Positions 6,575 to 14,471 of a stretch of 43,423 nt of DNA are shown here, piece after piece (the first letter of the stretch is position 1; each line of letters starts with the position of its first letter). This stretch comes from a virus, in the IMG/VR virus record IMGVR_UViG_3300021142_000061, positions 1-43,423 of that record; one strand, given 5' to 3'. The notes below the pieces were generated by a model. It did not search any database, was not told the origin of the DNA, and saw only the letters and a list, made by a program, of their open reading frames with translations. The translations under genes and the position numbers were made by a program.

Positions 6575-7525
6575 ATGCTTAATGATATAGAATTAACTTG
6601 GGTTGTTGCACATGAACCATTGGATTTATTTATTAAGTCAGCTAATACTTTTAAGAGAATTATTGAAAATGAATCAAATGGAAGAATTAAAATTAATGTA
6701 ATTACTCGTGAACAATTTCATTATGAAAATAATGATGGCAAAGACGATGGGTTTTATAGATATTTAAAAAATAATAAATTTCAAATGGCACAATTTCCTA
6801 GTGGAATTTTAGGAAGACGTTATGCAGATTTTTTTGCATTTGATTTACCTTTTTTGTTTCGTGACCATGAACATGCTCGCAAAGTGTTAGATGGAAGAAT
6901 TGGTCAGTTTTTGTTGGAAAGATTATCAGAAAAATCTGATGTCCAAGGTTTAGCATTTACCTATAGCGGAGGATTTAGAGTTATCGTAAGTGAAAAACCA
7001 GTTGAAAAATTAGAAGATATTACTGGCATGACTTTAAGTTGTGCTGAAAGTCCAGTCGTAAAAGAAACTTATGAGTTACTTGGTGCTAAAGTATTTCTAG
7101 ACGAAGATGGCTTTGATTTACATTCACATTTTGAACGTGAGCCAAATATAAAATTTGATGGCGGCGAAACAACATTAGTTCGTTATGAAAAGATTAAAAC
7201 TTTAATGCCATATATAACAAATTCTAAACATAGTTTATTTTTAACAACAATTGTTATTTCAAACCAATTTTGGGATACATTAAGTGAAGAAGATAAAGTA
7301 TTGTTTAAAACTGCTGCAAAAAAATCAGCTTTAGAAGAAAGAACTAATACAATTCAAGATACAGAAGAATTTATTAATAATTCAAAACAACATTGTAAGG
7401 GTTTTTATCAACTCGATGATGAACAATTGGAAAGAATGAAAATTCTAACTTCAAGCGTATATAAATCAGATTTTGTAAAAAATTATATTTCACCAGCATT
7501 AGTAAAAAAAATTGTAAGTACTTAA
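6575..7525 (+). CDS. DctP-like TRAP solute-binding protein fold, without signal peptide
   Basis: 316 aa. The pattern follows TRAP transporter DctP receptors: FKRIIENESNGRIKINV (27-43), the FDLPFLFRDHEHARKVLDG hinge region (from about 90), GLAFTYSGGFRVIVS (about 126-140), then KLEDITGMTLSCAESPVVKE (about 146-165) and a QFWDTLSEEDKVLFKTAAKK helix (about 230-249). DctP proteins bind carboxylates in the periplasm. This one starts MLNDIELTWVV, with no export signal. The segment that in the family reads G-L-K-I-R has Ser where the carboxylate-clamping Arg normally sits. So it is probably an intracellular or virion protein with a changed ligand, or a structural re-use of the fold. A late promoter precedes it. 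I found no TRAP membrane subunits nearby. Confidence 0.75.
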   Translation: MLNDIELTWVVAHEPLDLFIKSANTFKRIIENESNGRIKINVITREQFHYENNDGKDDGFYRYLKNNKFQMAQFPSGILGRRYADFFAFDLPFLFRDHEHARKVLDGRIGQFLLERLSEKSDVQGLAFTYSGGFRVIVSEKPVEKLEDITGMTLSCAESPVVKETYELLGAKVFLDEDGFDLHSHFEREPNIKFDGGETTLVRYEKIKTLMPYITNSKHSLFLTTIVISNQFWDTLSEEDKVLFKTAAKKSALEERTNTIQDTEEFINNSKQHCKGFYQLDDEQLERMKILTSSVYKSDFVKNYISPALVKKIVST

Positions 7526-7528
7526 AAT

Positions 7529-7882
7529 ATGCGTATTAAAGAAATCCTCGAAGCAGCAATGAGCGTAGGTATTCAAGGTCGCCAACCAGTTAGTGCTGGT
7601 GCTCGTGGTTTAATGGCTGCTCGTTGGAAATATGATAATATCATTGATAGAACAAATGATACCAATATGAGTAATGCGGTTGAAAGATTAGCAAGTCAAC
7701 TTGATGAACTAGAAAAGATTGATTATGCAGGCATTGATGATTTAATGCGTGGTATATCAGTGGATTTTCATATTGACCCAAAAGAATTACATAATGCATT
7801 TATTGCAAAATACCGCATGATTCCAGATGATTATGCAAAAAAACTTAAAAAAGATCGGGCAAATCGTCCAAAGTCTGTATAA
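7529..7882 (+). CDS. Small putative packaged protein beginning MRIKEILEA (117 aa)
   Basis: It starts 3 bases after the DctP-like gene. MRIKEILEAAMS matches the T4 capsid-targeting pattern with an ILE/A cleavage site. A basic stretch follows (ARGLMAARWKYDN), then a helical C-terminal domain IDDLMRGISVDFHIDPKELH seen in other aquatic T4-like phage unknowns. Its 3' end overlaps the convergent homing endonuclease gene by 38 bases. Confidence 0.7.
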   Translation: MRIKEILEAAMSVGIQGRQPVSAGARGLMAARWKYDNIIDRTNDTNMSNAVERLASQLDELEKIDYAGIDDLMRGISVDFHIDPKELHNAFIAKYRMIPDDYAKKLKKDRANRPKSV

Positions 7883-8471
7883 TAACTTCTCTTTTTTTGT
7901 AAGGTTTTCTTTTTACACCTATATCACTTCGTGGTTTAGTATTTGGTCCTTTATTTCGTGTTTGTTTATAATCTATATTCTTTTTATATTTCAATCCAAC
8001 ACGAGTGGTAGACCTTTTTTTCATTGCTTCTTCTGGTAATTTTTTACCTAAACAAGCAATGCGTGATTTTGCAGCATGTTCAGGGGATTGCGGTCCTAAT
8101 TTTTTTCCTTTCATTCTTTTTGAAATTGCTGCACATTGCTCTGGTGTTGCGACCCATTTATTTCCACTTACGCCCTCGCCGCCATCGCTGCGATTTATTA
8201 ATATTCCAGTATTATTATTTTTGCGACCATGCCAAGCAATCATACGACGCTCCAGTGCAAACGCACCTAATTCAGTAAGATTACTTTCTAATATGATTAT
8301 TTTGGTTTTATCTTTTGGAACAGGGACATTTTTATGTTGATTCCATGCTCTACTCTTGTATCCTTTGCCAATATAATATGGTGTTCCTGCATCGGATGTG
8401 ATAGAGTCTATACTACGAATGTATGCATATACATAATATCCACTTGGTGGATTTTGTTTGGTAAATACCAT
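7845..8471 (-). CDS. GIY-YIG homing endonuclease (Seg-like)
   Basis: 208 aa from the ATG at 8471, chosen because GGGAGG lies nine bases upstream; an extended frame to 8609 has no comparable site. The N-terminus carries the GIY-YIG core: YYVYAYI (near 11-17) and PYYIGKGYKSRAW (near 31-43), then ALERRMIAWHGRKNN with a catalytic-type Arg and Glu region, and NRSDGGEGVSGN. The C-terminal half has NUMOD-like DNA-binding repeats (SPEHAAKSRIACLGKKLPEE) and a basic tail. Free-standing enzymes of this type (T4 Seg family) cut related phage genomes and spread by repair. It is the only minus-strand gene between 656 and 29063, as expected of an intruder. Confidence 0.85.
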   Translation of the reverse strand: MVFTKQNPPSGYYVYAYIRSIDSITSDAGTPYYIGKGYKSRAWNQHKNVPVPKDKTKIIILESNLTELGAFALERRMIAWHGRKNNNTGILINRSDGGEGVSGNKWVATPEQCAAISKRMKGKKLGPQSPEHAAKSRIACLGKKLPEEAMKKRSTTRVGLKYKKNIDYKQTRNKGPNTKPRSDIGVKRKPYKKREVIIQTLDDLPDLF

Positions 8472-8496
8472 TGCTGTTGCCCTCCCAGGCGATAGA

Positions 8497-8525
8497 GTAG
8501 ATGGGACTGCGAATCCGTGATCTAC
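8497..8525 (-). promoter_or_regulatory. Hairpin in the leader of the homing endonuclease mRNA
   Basis: GTAGAT (8497-8502) pairs with ATCTAC (8520-8525), with a 17-base loop. On the minus strand it would lie at the very 5' end of a transcript from the late-like box at 8538-8531 and upstream of the ribosome site. T4 homing endonuclease genes often carry leader hairpins that delay translation; equivalence here is inference. Confidence 0.35.
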
Positions 8526-8530
8526 ACTAT

Positions 8531-8538
8531 TATTTATC
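8531..8538 (-). promoter_or_regulatory. Late-like promoter GATAAATA, minus strand
   Basis: GATAAATA read on the minus strand (8538 to 8531), seven of eight matches to the T4 late box, about 60 bases before the endonuclease ATG. Confidence 0.45.
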
Positions 8539-8582
8539 ATTTTTATATAGACAAATACCAATAATAGTAATATATTAATAAC

Positions 8583-9029
8583 ATGACCGTCAAAACCGTC
8601 CCAAATCAATCTAATACAACTTATACTATAATTGGTGCCGCTGGCTCAACTACATACACTCCTGCAATTGGTGCTATTGGTTCACCGAATTCATATCTAA
8701 TCAGTGGGGGTGGTGGCGGTGGTGGCGGCAACAATGGCAGTGCTGGATATCTATCAAATAGCGGTTCCTTGAGTTGGGCACCTACTGGAAGTCCAACAGT
8801 ATCAATGCAAATTACACCACAAGATAAAGGTGATGCAATTATTAGAACCAATCATAATGAAATAAATCTTGATAAATTATATAAAACTGTTATGATGATT
8901 GCAGATAAGATGATGATTATCGCAGATGATCCATATTTCACAGAAAAGTATCCTACGCTAAAGGATGCATATGAACAATACCAAACCCTATTAGAACTTT
9001 ACAAGCAAGGAGAAAAAAGTGGCGACTAG
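8583..9029 (+). CDS. Glycine-rich conserved phage protein, possibly structural
   Basis: 148 aa. The N-terminal half is low in charge, rich in Thr, Ser and Gly, with a run of eight glycines (residues 42-49), as in phage tail and fibre components. The C-terminal half is helical: INLDKLYKTVMMIADKMMI and YPTLKDAYEQYQTLLELYKQ. The start is the only early ATG; its ribosome site is poor. It lies divergent from the endonuclease, and its 3' end overlaps the DsbA-like gene by 11 bases. A structural role is inferred from composition only. Confidence 0.65.
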   Translation: MTVKTVPNQSNTTYTIIGAAGSTTYTPAIGAIGSPNSYLISGGGGGGGGNNGSAGYLSNSGSLSWAPTGSPTVSMQITPQDKGDAIIRTNHNEINLDKLYKTVMMIADKMMIIADDPYFTEKYPTLKDAYEQYQTLLELYKQGEKSGD

Positions 9030-9288
9030 GAATTTTAGTGCAGAGGAACGCACAAAACTTAAACAATTGATGACAGAAAGTATCTCAGTGATGACTGAGG
9101 TAGAAGTATTAACAGGTGGACTCAATGATACCATTAGTGCTATCGCAGAAGAAATGAATATTAAACCATCTATCCTTAAAAAGGCAATTAAGATGGCACA
9201 GAAGCGTGACTTTGACAAGGCTCGTGAAGACCTTGATATCATTGAAAGCATCTTGAATAGCACTAACAACTTGGATAACGAACAATAA
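9019..9288 (+). CDS. dsbA: DsbA-like double-stranded DNA-binding protein (T4 late transcription accessory)
   Basis: 89 aa from a GTG preceded by AGGAG six bases upstream. The length equals that of T4 DsbA. The layout fits: an N-terminal helix, then AIAEEMNIKPSILKKAIKMA, which resembles the helix-turn-helix-like part of cyanophage DsbA proteins, and a basic/acidic C-terminal helix. T4 DsbA binds DNA near late promoters. Its position just before the polymerase and the presence of late boxes agree with this role. The similarity is read by eye and is moderate. Confidence 0.55.
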   Translation: MATRNFSAEERTKLKQLMTESISVMTEVEVLTGGLNDTISAIAEEMNIKPSILKKAIKMAQKRDFDKAREDLDIIESILNSTNNLDNEQ

Positions 9289-11948
9289 TGGCATATGTAG
9301 ATGCACTACTTGACCGAAAGAACGAAAAAGTATTCGTTGTAGAACGAGTAGATGGTAAACGCATCTATAAAGACTATCCGATAAATTATGTATTCTATTA
9401 TGCAGACGAGAACGGGAGTTTCAAGAGTATCTATGATACTCCTGTTCGTCGTGTAAGTTGCCGCAGTAGTCGTGATTTTCGTAAAGAACTTTCAATACAT
9501 AGTGGCAAACAATTATTTGAGGCAGATGTAAACCAAACATTTCGTTGTTTGGCAGAAAATTATCTAGGCAAAGATTCGCCACAGCTACAAACAGCCTTTT
9601 TCGATATTGAGACGGACTTTGATAGTGTCCGTGGATACAGCACCCCCGATGATCCATTCACCAAGATTACTGCTATTACAGTATATCTTGACTGGTTAGA
9701 CCAGTTAATAACGCTTGCATTGCCGCCAAAGACCATGACAATGGATGAGGCAAATGCAGTTGCAGCCAAATTTGAAAATACTTTTATCTTTGAAAAGGAA
9801 AGTGATTTACTTCTTACATTCTTAGAACTAATCGATGATGCTGATGTGTTAAGTGGATGGAACAGCGAAGGTTTTGATATTCCCTATACTGTTAACCGTG
9901 TTGCTCGTGTATTGAGCAAAGACGACACTCGTCGTTTTTGTTTATGGGATCAATATCCTAAAGAACGAGAATATGAAAAGTATGGCAAAACTAGCCACAC
10001 TTATGATTTAGTTGGTCGTGTCCATCTAGATTATATGTTGCTGTATCAAAAATATACCTATGAAGAACGTCATTCATATAGCTTAGATGCTATTGGCGAA
10101 TATGAATTGAATGAGCGTAAAACGGCATATGAAGGCAGTCTTGACCAGTTATATAATCGTGATTATGAAACATTTATTCAATATTCTCGTCAGGACGTTG
10201 CGCTTCTTAATAAACTAGATAAGAAACTACGTTTTCTTGATTTGGCAAACGAAATTGCTCATGATAACACCGTGTTGTTGCAAACTACAATGGGTGCAGT
10301 TGCAGTAACAGATCAGGCAATTATTAATGAAGCACATCGTCGTGGTTTAGTAGTTCCTAATCGTCGTCCACGCAGTGATGAAATCAATACACAAGTTGCA
10401 GGTGCTTATGTTGCATATCCTAAAAAAGGTTTGCATGATTGGATTGGCGCAATCGATATTAACTCACTATATCCATCGGTTATTCGTGCTCTTAACATGG
10501 GGCCAGAAACAGTTGTAGGGCAATTGCGTCCTGTTATGACTGACAATTATATTAAAGAAAAAATGGATGATGGTAAGTCATTTGCTGCTGCATGGGAAGG
10601 ATTGTTTGCTTCCCTAGAATACGAAGCAGTTATGCGCCGAGATATTGGCACTGAAATTACCATTGACTGGACGAATGGCAAAAGTGAAGTTTACAGTGCT
10701 GCAGAAATATTTGATATGATTTTTGACAACTATGCTCCATGGGCATTAAGTGCGAATGGAACTATCTTTAACCTTGAACATCAGGGCGTAATTCCAAGTT
10801 TGCTAGAGCGTTGGTATGCTGAGCGTAAAGAATTACAAGCTAAAAAGAAAGAAGCCAAAGACCCAAAAGAAATTGCGTTTTGGGATAAGCGTCAGTTGGT
10901 TAAGAAGATTAACTTGAACTCACTATATGGCGCTATTCTTAACGCAGGTTGTCGCTTCTTTGACCAACGTATTGGACAAAGCACCACATTATGTGGTCGC
11001 ACGATTGCAAAGCATATGGATGCCACAGTTAATCAGTTGATTATGGGAACATACGACCATGTTGGCGAAAGCATTATCTATGGCGATACTGATTCTGTTT
11101 ACTTTTCTGCGTGGCCAGCCATTAAAGGCGAGGTTGCCGCAGGTCGCATGGAATGGAACAAGGAAATCTGCGTTCAATTATATGACAGTATTGGCGAACA
11201 GGTTAATATGACCTTTCCAAAGTTTATGTATGAAGCATTTCATACTACGCCAGAACTTGGTGCTATCATCAAGGGCGGTCGTGAACTTGTAGCATCTCGT
11301 GGATTGTTTATTACTAAAAAACGTTATGCTGTTCTTATCTATGATCTTGAAAACAAACGACTTGATATTGAAGGCAAGACAGGCAAAGTTAAAGCAATGG
11401 GTCTTGACCTGAAACGCAGCGATACTCCAAAACTTGTTCAAGACTTTTTATCTGATATTTTAAAGAAAGTTCTTGATGGTGCCGAACGTGAACAAATCAT
11501 CGAAGAAGTTCGTGAATTCAAATATACTTTTAAAAACCTACCTAGTTGGGAAAAGGGAACGCCAAAACGAGTTAATAAGCTAACTTATTATGGTGCGTTA
11601 GAAAAGAAACAAGGAAAGGCTAATATGCCAGGCCATGTTCGTGCGGCAATTAACTGGAATAATCTTCGTAGAATGCACAGTGATTCTCGCAGTATTGAGA
11701 TTACAGATGGTATGAAAACAATTGTTTGTAAGTTGCGAGATAATCCACTTGGATTAACCAGTATTGGCTATCCAACTGATGAATCTCGTATTCCACAGTG
11801 GTTTAAAGATTTGCCATTTGCTCAGCAAGAAATGGAAGATACTATTGTAACACAAAAGGTAGAAAACTTATTAGATGTGTTAGATTGGGATATCACTAAT
11901 GCAACTAATATAACTAACACTTTTACAAGTTTATTTGAGATTGAATAA
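9288..11948 (+). CDS. 43: DNA polymerase, family B, gp43 type
   Basis: 886 aa, close to the 898 of T4 gp43. The 3'-5' exonuclease motifs are intact: DIETDF near 106, GWNSEGFDIPY near 190 and YSRQDVALL near 299. The polymerase motifs are DINSLYPS near 389, KKINLNSLYGA near 539 and YGDTDSVYF near 597, with both catalytic Asp pairs present. The C-terminus ends FTSLFEIE, which resembles the clamp-binding tail of T4-type polymerases. There is no intron, intein or split. It overlaps its neighbours by 1 base (TAATG) on both sides. It is the replicative enzyme and works with the clamp encoded at 12827. Confidence 0.97.
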   Translation: MAYVDALLDRKNEKVFVVERVDGKRIYKDYPINYVFYYADENGSFKSIYDTPVRRVSCRSSRDFRKELSIHSGKQLFEADVNQTFRCLAENYLGKDSPQLQTAFFDIETDFDSVRGYSTPDDPFTKITAITVYLDWLDQLITLALPPKTMTMDEANAVAAKFENTFIFEKESDLLLTFLELIDDADVLSGWNSEGFDIPYTVNRVARVLSKDDTRRFCLWDQYPKEREYEKYGKTSHTYDLVGRVHLDYMLLYQKYTYEERHSYSLDAIGEYELNERKTAYEGSLDQLYNRDYETFIQYSRQDVALLNKLDKKLRFLDLANEIAHDNTVLLQTTMGAVAVTDQAIINEAHRRGLVVPNRRPRSDEINTQVAGAYVAYPKKGLHDWIGAIDINSLYPSVIRALNMGPETVVGQLRPVMTDNYIKEKMDDGKSFAAAWEGLFASLEYEAVMRRDIGTEITIDWTNGKSEVYSAAEIFDMIFDNYAPWALSANGTIFNLEHQGVIPSLLERWYAERKELQAKKKEAKDPKEIAFWDKRQLVKKINLNSLYGAILNAGCRFFDQRIGQSTTLCGRTIAKHMDATVNQLIMGTYDHVGESIIYGDTDSVYFSAWPAIKGEVAAGRMEWNKEICVQLYDSIGEQVNMTFPKFMYEAFHTTPELGAIIKGGRELVASRGLFITKKRYAVLIYDLENKRLDIEGKTGKVKAMGLDLKRSDTPKLVQDFLSDILKKVLDGAEREQIIEEVREFKYTFKNLPSWEKGTPKRVNKLTYYGALEKKQGKANMPGHVRAAINWNNLRRMHSDSRSIEITDGMKTIVCKLRDNPLGLTSIGYPTDESRIPQWFKDLPFAQQEMEDTIVTQKVENLLDVLDWDITNATNITNTFTSLFEIE

Positions 11949-12787
11949 TGGATATATTTGAGACCCAGTTTCATCTTAACAATTTGAAACTTGCCGAAAG
12001 AAGATTTCGTGAACAAGCCGATGTTTTTACAGAAGCAGTCGATTGTTATGATAAACTTGTTAAAAATTTAGAAAGTCAACTAGATCAACAACGAACTGTT
12101 TTCAAAGATTTAAACAGTGTTAGAATGTTGAAATTAAAAAATCAAACCTTAGAAACAAGAAAAGAATTTGTTAAAGCAAATTTTTTTAATGAATATGATA
12201 TTGAGAAATTATCTGGTATCCTTGCGCCTTATATTGGCAATAATATACCAGTATTAGAATTATTTCCAGGCACAGGACAATTTTTGCCATATGTAGTTGC
12301 ATCAGAGCCACTTTATATTGCTGACCGATATATGGATATCTGCATAGATGCATCTGCTTCGCTTAATAATGAATTTTATGCAACACGCAGATTAAGAAAA
12401 TATGAGATAGCAGATAACAATGTTATCGATTTACCGCATGATAGCTTTGGTTTAGTTTATTGTTTTAATGAATTTTTCTCATCAAATGAAGATTATATTA
12501 TTGAAATTGCCAAGAAAAACTATCATCTTCTTTATGATGGGGGTAAATTTGTTTTTAACTTTATGCCATATGATCAGCCATGGGCACAGCTTGCAGCAAT
12601 AAATTATCAATATAGTTGTTTAGATTATCACTTTTTAATCACTGAATTAGAAAAACTTGGGTTTGTATTGGTAAATTACAGCTTACAACCTGTGCGAAGC
12701 AGTTATATTGTGATGCAAAAAGGCAACAATCCACCAAAACCACGTAATAAAATTAGCGGTGCTTGGGCAGAAATTATTGACACCTAA
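11948..12787 (+). CDS. Class I SAM-dependent methyltransferase with N-terminal coiled coil
   Basis: 279 aa. Residues 1-75 form a charged helix, probably a coiled coil. Then VLELFPGTGQF (101-111) gives the glycine-rich SAM motif I, IADRY (near 124) the acidic end of strand 2, and LVYCFNEFFSS (near 166) motif IV. The target-recognition part is not recognisable. It does not carry DPPY or PC motifs, so a DNA methylase is not supported; a small-molecule, protein or sugar methyltransferase is more likely. It sits between polymerase and clamp, with the clamp promoter overlapping its last codons. Confidence 0.7.
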   Translation: MDIFETQFHLNNLKLAERRFREQADVFTEAVDCYDKLVKNLESQLDQQRTVFKDLNSVRMLKLKNQTLETRKEFVKANFFNEYDIEKLSGILAPYIGNNIPVLELFPGTGQFLPYVVASEPLYIADRYMDICIDASASLNNEFYATRRLRKYEIADNNVIDLPHDSFGLVYCFNEFFSSNEDYIIEIAKKNYHLLYDGGKFVFNFMPYDQPWAQLAAINYQYSCLDYHFLITELEKLGFVLVNYSLQPVRSSYIVMQKGNNPPKPRNKISGAWAEIIDT

Positions 12788-12805
12788 TCTAAAATTTGAT
12801 ATTAT
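12777..12805 (+). promoter_or_regulatory. Sigma70 promoter for the sliding clamp
   Basis: TTGACA (12777-12782), 17-base gap, TATTAT (12800-12805) preceded by TGA (extended -10). The -35 box lies in the last codons of the methyltransferase gene. The clamp ATG at 12827 has AAGGA as ribosome site. Confidence 0.65.
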
Positions 12806-12826
12806 AATCAACAAAGGAAAAATTTA

Positions 12827-13555
12827 ATGAAAGACTTTTTAACGGATATTATTCATCATACTCTTGCAACTGGTGCTATTGATATTATCAAGATTACTGG
12901 TGATGACAATGAAACTAAGATTGAAAGCGTAAGTGAAGACCGTAAACTTATCTTAAATGCCAAGTTCAACGAAGTAAATCCAGATTTTGCTGGCGTATTT
13001 GGTATGCCAAATTTGAGTAAGTTGAATACTATTCTCAACATTCCAGAATATGCAAAGGATGCAACCATTGAAATCAAGCGTGAACAACGCAATGGCGTCA
13101 ATACACCTGCTAGTATTCATTTTGAAAATGCAGGTGGCGACTTTAAGAATGATTATCGTTTTATGACTACCGAAGTTATTAACGAGAAATTGAAGACTGT
13201 TAAGTTTCGTGGCGCAAATTGGAATATTACAATGGAACCAAGTGTCGCCAACATTCAGCGATTGAAGTTCCAAGCACAAGCAAATAGTGAAGAAAAGTCA
13301 TTCGTTGCCAAGACAGAAGGAACAAACTTAAAGTTCTTCTTTGGCGATGTTTCAACTCATGCTGGCAACTTTGTATTCCAAAGTGAAGTAACAGGAACCT
13401 TGACCAAAGGATGGTCATGGCCAGTTGGTTTGTTTATCAGCATCCTTAATTTACAAGGTGACAAGAACATTCAGTTCAGCGATGATGGTGTAGCTAAGAT
13501 TACAGTGGATAGTGGATTGATTAAGTATGAATACTTAATTCCAGCAAATTCATAA
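12827..13555 (+). CDS. 45: Sliding clamp, gp45 type
   Basis: 242 aa, against 228 in T4. Recognisable segments are FGMPNLSKLNTILNIPEYAK (from about 63), TVKFRGANWNITMEPSVANI (from about 124), SFVAKTEGTNLKFFFGDVS and LFISILNL (about 206-213). The gp45 trimer encircles DNA, tethers the polymerase, and in T4 also activates late transcription, which fits the late boxes in this window. It has its own sigma70 promoter, allowing separate high expression. No clamp loader is present in the window. Confidence 0.9.
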   Translation: MKDFLTDIIHHTLATGAIDIIKITGDDNETKIESVSEDRKLILNAKFNEVNPDFAGVFGMPNLSKLNTILNIPEYAKDATIEIKREQRNGVNTPASIHFENAGGDFKNDYRFMTTEVINEKLKTVKFRGANWNITMEPSVANIQRLKFQAQANSEEKSFVAKTEGTNLKFFFGDVSTHAGNFVFQSEVTGTLTKGWSWPVGLFISILNLQGDKNIQFSDDGVAKITVDSGLIKYEYLIPANS

Positions 13556-13566
13556 AAGGCAAAATA

Positions 13567-13890
13567 ATGAGCAATGTTGAGGATATAACAGTAAAGCACG
13601 ATGACCTTAAGGTATTTCTCTCTTGCGAATGTAGCAGTGCTGAGCATACCATTGTTGTCCAAGTTTTTGATTGGGGCAATGATATGCCTTATACACCAGA
13701 CTTTATTGTTAATATACAGGCTGTAAATTACCGTCCATTTCGCAAACGAGTATGGGCTGCATTAAAGTATATTTTTGGTGCAGATTTGGTTTGGGATGAT
13801 GTGATCGTAGATAAAAAAGATATCCCTAAATTACAAGCCGCAATTGACCATTATAACAAATTACTTGACAATAACAAAAAAGTAGACTAA
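13567..13890 (+). CDS. Conserved phage hypothetical, 107 aa
   Basis: The protein has two close cysteines (LSCECSSAEHTI, 18-29) and a basic helix FRKRVWAALKYIFGADLVWD (58-77), followed by a helical tail. This layout recurs in small T4-like aquatic phage proteins in my recollection. It starts 11 bases after the clamp gene. The promoter at 13865-13893 lies over its last codons. Function unknown. Confidence 0.65.
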   Translation: MSNVEDITVKHDDLKVFLSCECSSAEHTIVVQVFDWGNDMPYTPDFIVNIQAVNYRPFRKRVWAALKYIFGADLVWDDVIVDKKDIPKLQAAIDHYNKLLDNNKKVD

Positions 13891-13893
13891 TAT
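13865..13893 (+). promoter_or_regulatory. Sigma70-like promoter upstream of the 73-aa gene
   Basis: TTGACA (13865-13870), 17-base gap, TAATAT (13888-13893). The expected start point near 13900 puts one arm of the inverted repeat at 13902 at the 5' end of the mRNA. Confidence 0.55.
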
Positions 13894-13901
13894 AAAGACT
13901 A

Positions 13902-13912
13902 TGGCACTGGCA
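13902..13912 (+). repeat. Left arm of an 11-bp perfect inverted repeat
   Basis: TGGCACTGGCA is the exact reverse complement of 14188-14198; pairing extends by five more bases (AGTCC with GGACT) after a two-base bulge. The arms flank exactly one gene. Confidence 0.7.
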
Positions 13913-13953
13913 AGTCCATATTAATATTAACCTCTAATATAACGGAAATAATA

Positions 13954-14175
13954 ATGATTAAGAACCAAAACGTAAATCGTGTTTTTAACGACCTTGAAAA
14001 TTTCAAGGCTTTTTGTGTAGAATATGGCTTTGCCTTTAATGAGGCAGACCTTTATAAGCGTAGCACTCATGCATACTCGCAATTTGAACGAGTTCGGCGT
14101 GGTGAAAAAATCCCTAATAATTGGGATATTGATGAACGACTTTTTGTTGAAAAGTCTTATGGAACCGCTCACTAA
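13954..14175 (+). CDS. Hypothetical 73-aa protein flanked by an inverted repeat
   Basis: The protein is charged, mostly helical and rich in aromatics (AFCVEYGFAFNEADLYKRS), with no recognised domain. The ATG follows an ACGGAAAT stretch. It has a roughly 54-base leader after the promoter at 13865 and is bracketed by the inverted repeat arms at 13902 and 14188. Confidence 0.55.
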   Translation: MIKNQNVNRVFNDLENFKAFCVEYGFAFNEADLYKRSTHAYSQFERVRRGEKIPNNWDIDERLFVEKSYGTAH

Positions 14176-14187
14176 TTAACGGACTAT

Positions 14188-14198
14188 TGCCAGTGCCA
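14188..14198 (-). repeat. Right arm of the inverted repeat, over a gene start
   Basis: TGCCAGTGCCA pairs with 13902-13912 and covers the GTG start codon at 14193 of the next gene. Confidence 0.7.
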
Positions 14199-14471
14199 AA
14201 CCTAGATGTTTCATTTTACAATAAAGATGAAAATAAAATTGCAAGATTTCCTCTTGCAAAATTAAAAGGTGCGGCTAGATATAATTTGTGGAATAAACGA
14301 AATATAGCAATGCAACAATTAAAAGATATTTTTAATCGTTATGGATTGCGAAATGGACAAGATTATGTTTTTCTTCAATTAGATAATGGACAAGAATTGC
14401 CTGTTATGTTTGCAGACGAAGAAAATGTAAGTTTTTTTATGTTGGCGTATGTATGTCAAAAAAACCCTTAA
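14193..14471 (+). CDS. Hypothetical 92-aa protein
   Basis: I chose the GTG at 14193 because GGAC lies eight bases upstream; a TTG at 14187 is the alternative. The protein has LKGAARYNLWNKRNIAMQQL and a beta-rich C-terminus, and no recognised family. Its start codon lies within the inverted repeat, so its translation may be sensitive to mRNA folding. It overlaps the next gene by 19 bases. Confidence 0.5.
   Translation: MPNLDVSFYNKDENKIARFPLAKLKGAARYNLWNKRNIAMQQLKDIFNRYGLRNGQDYVFLQLDNGQELPVMFADEENVSFFMLAYVCQKNP

Noticed and set aside
8471-8530. A tRNA-like stretch on the plus strand (CTC...GAG arm and an anticodon-like CTGCGAA loop)
   Set aside because: Spacing between the two arms is about three bases too long, the anticodon stem has only three pairs, and no T-arm or acceptor stem is present. 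At most it is a decayed fragment.
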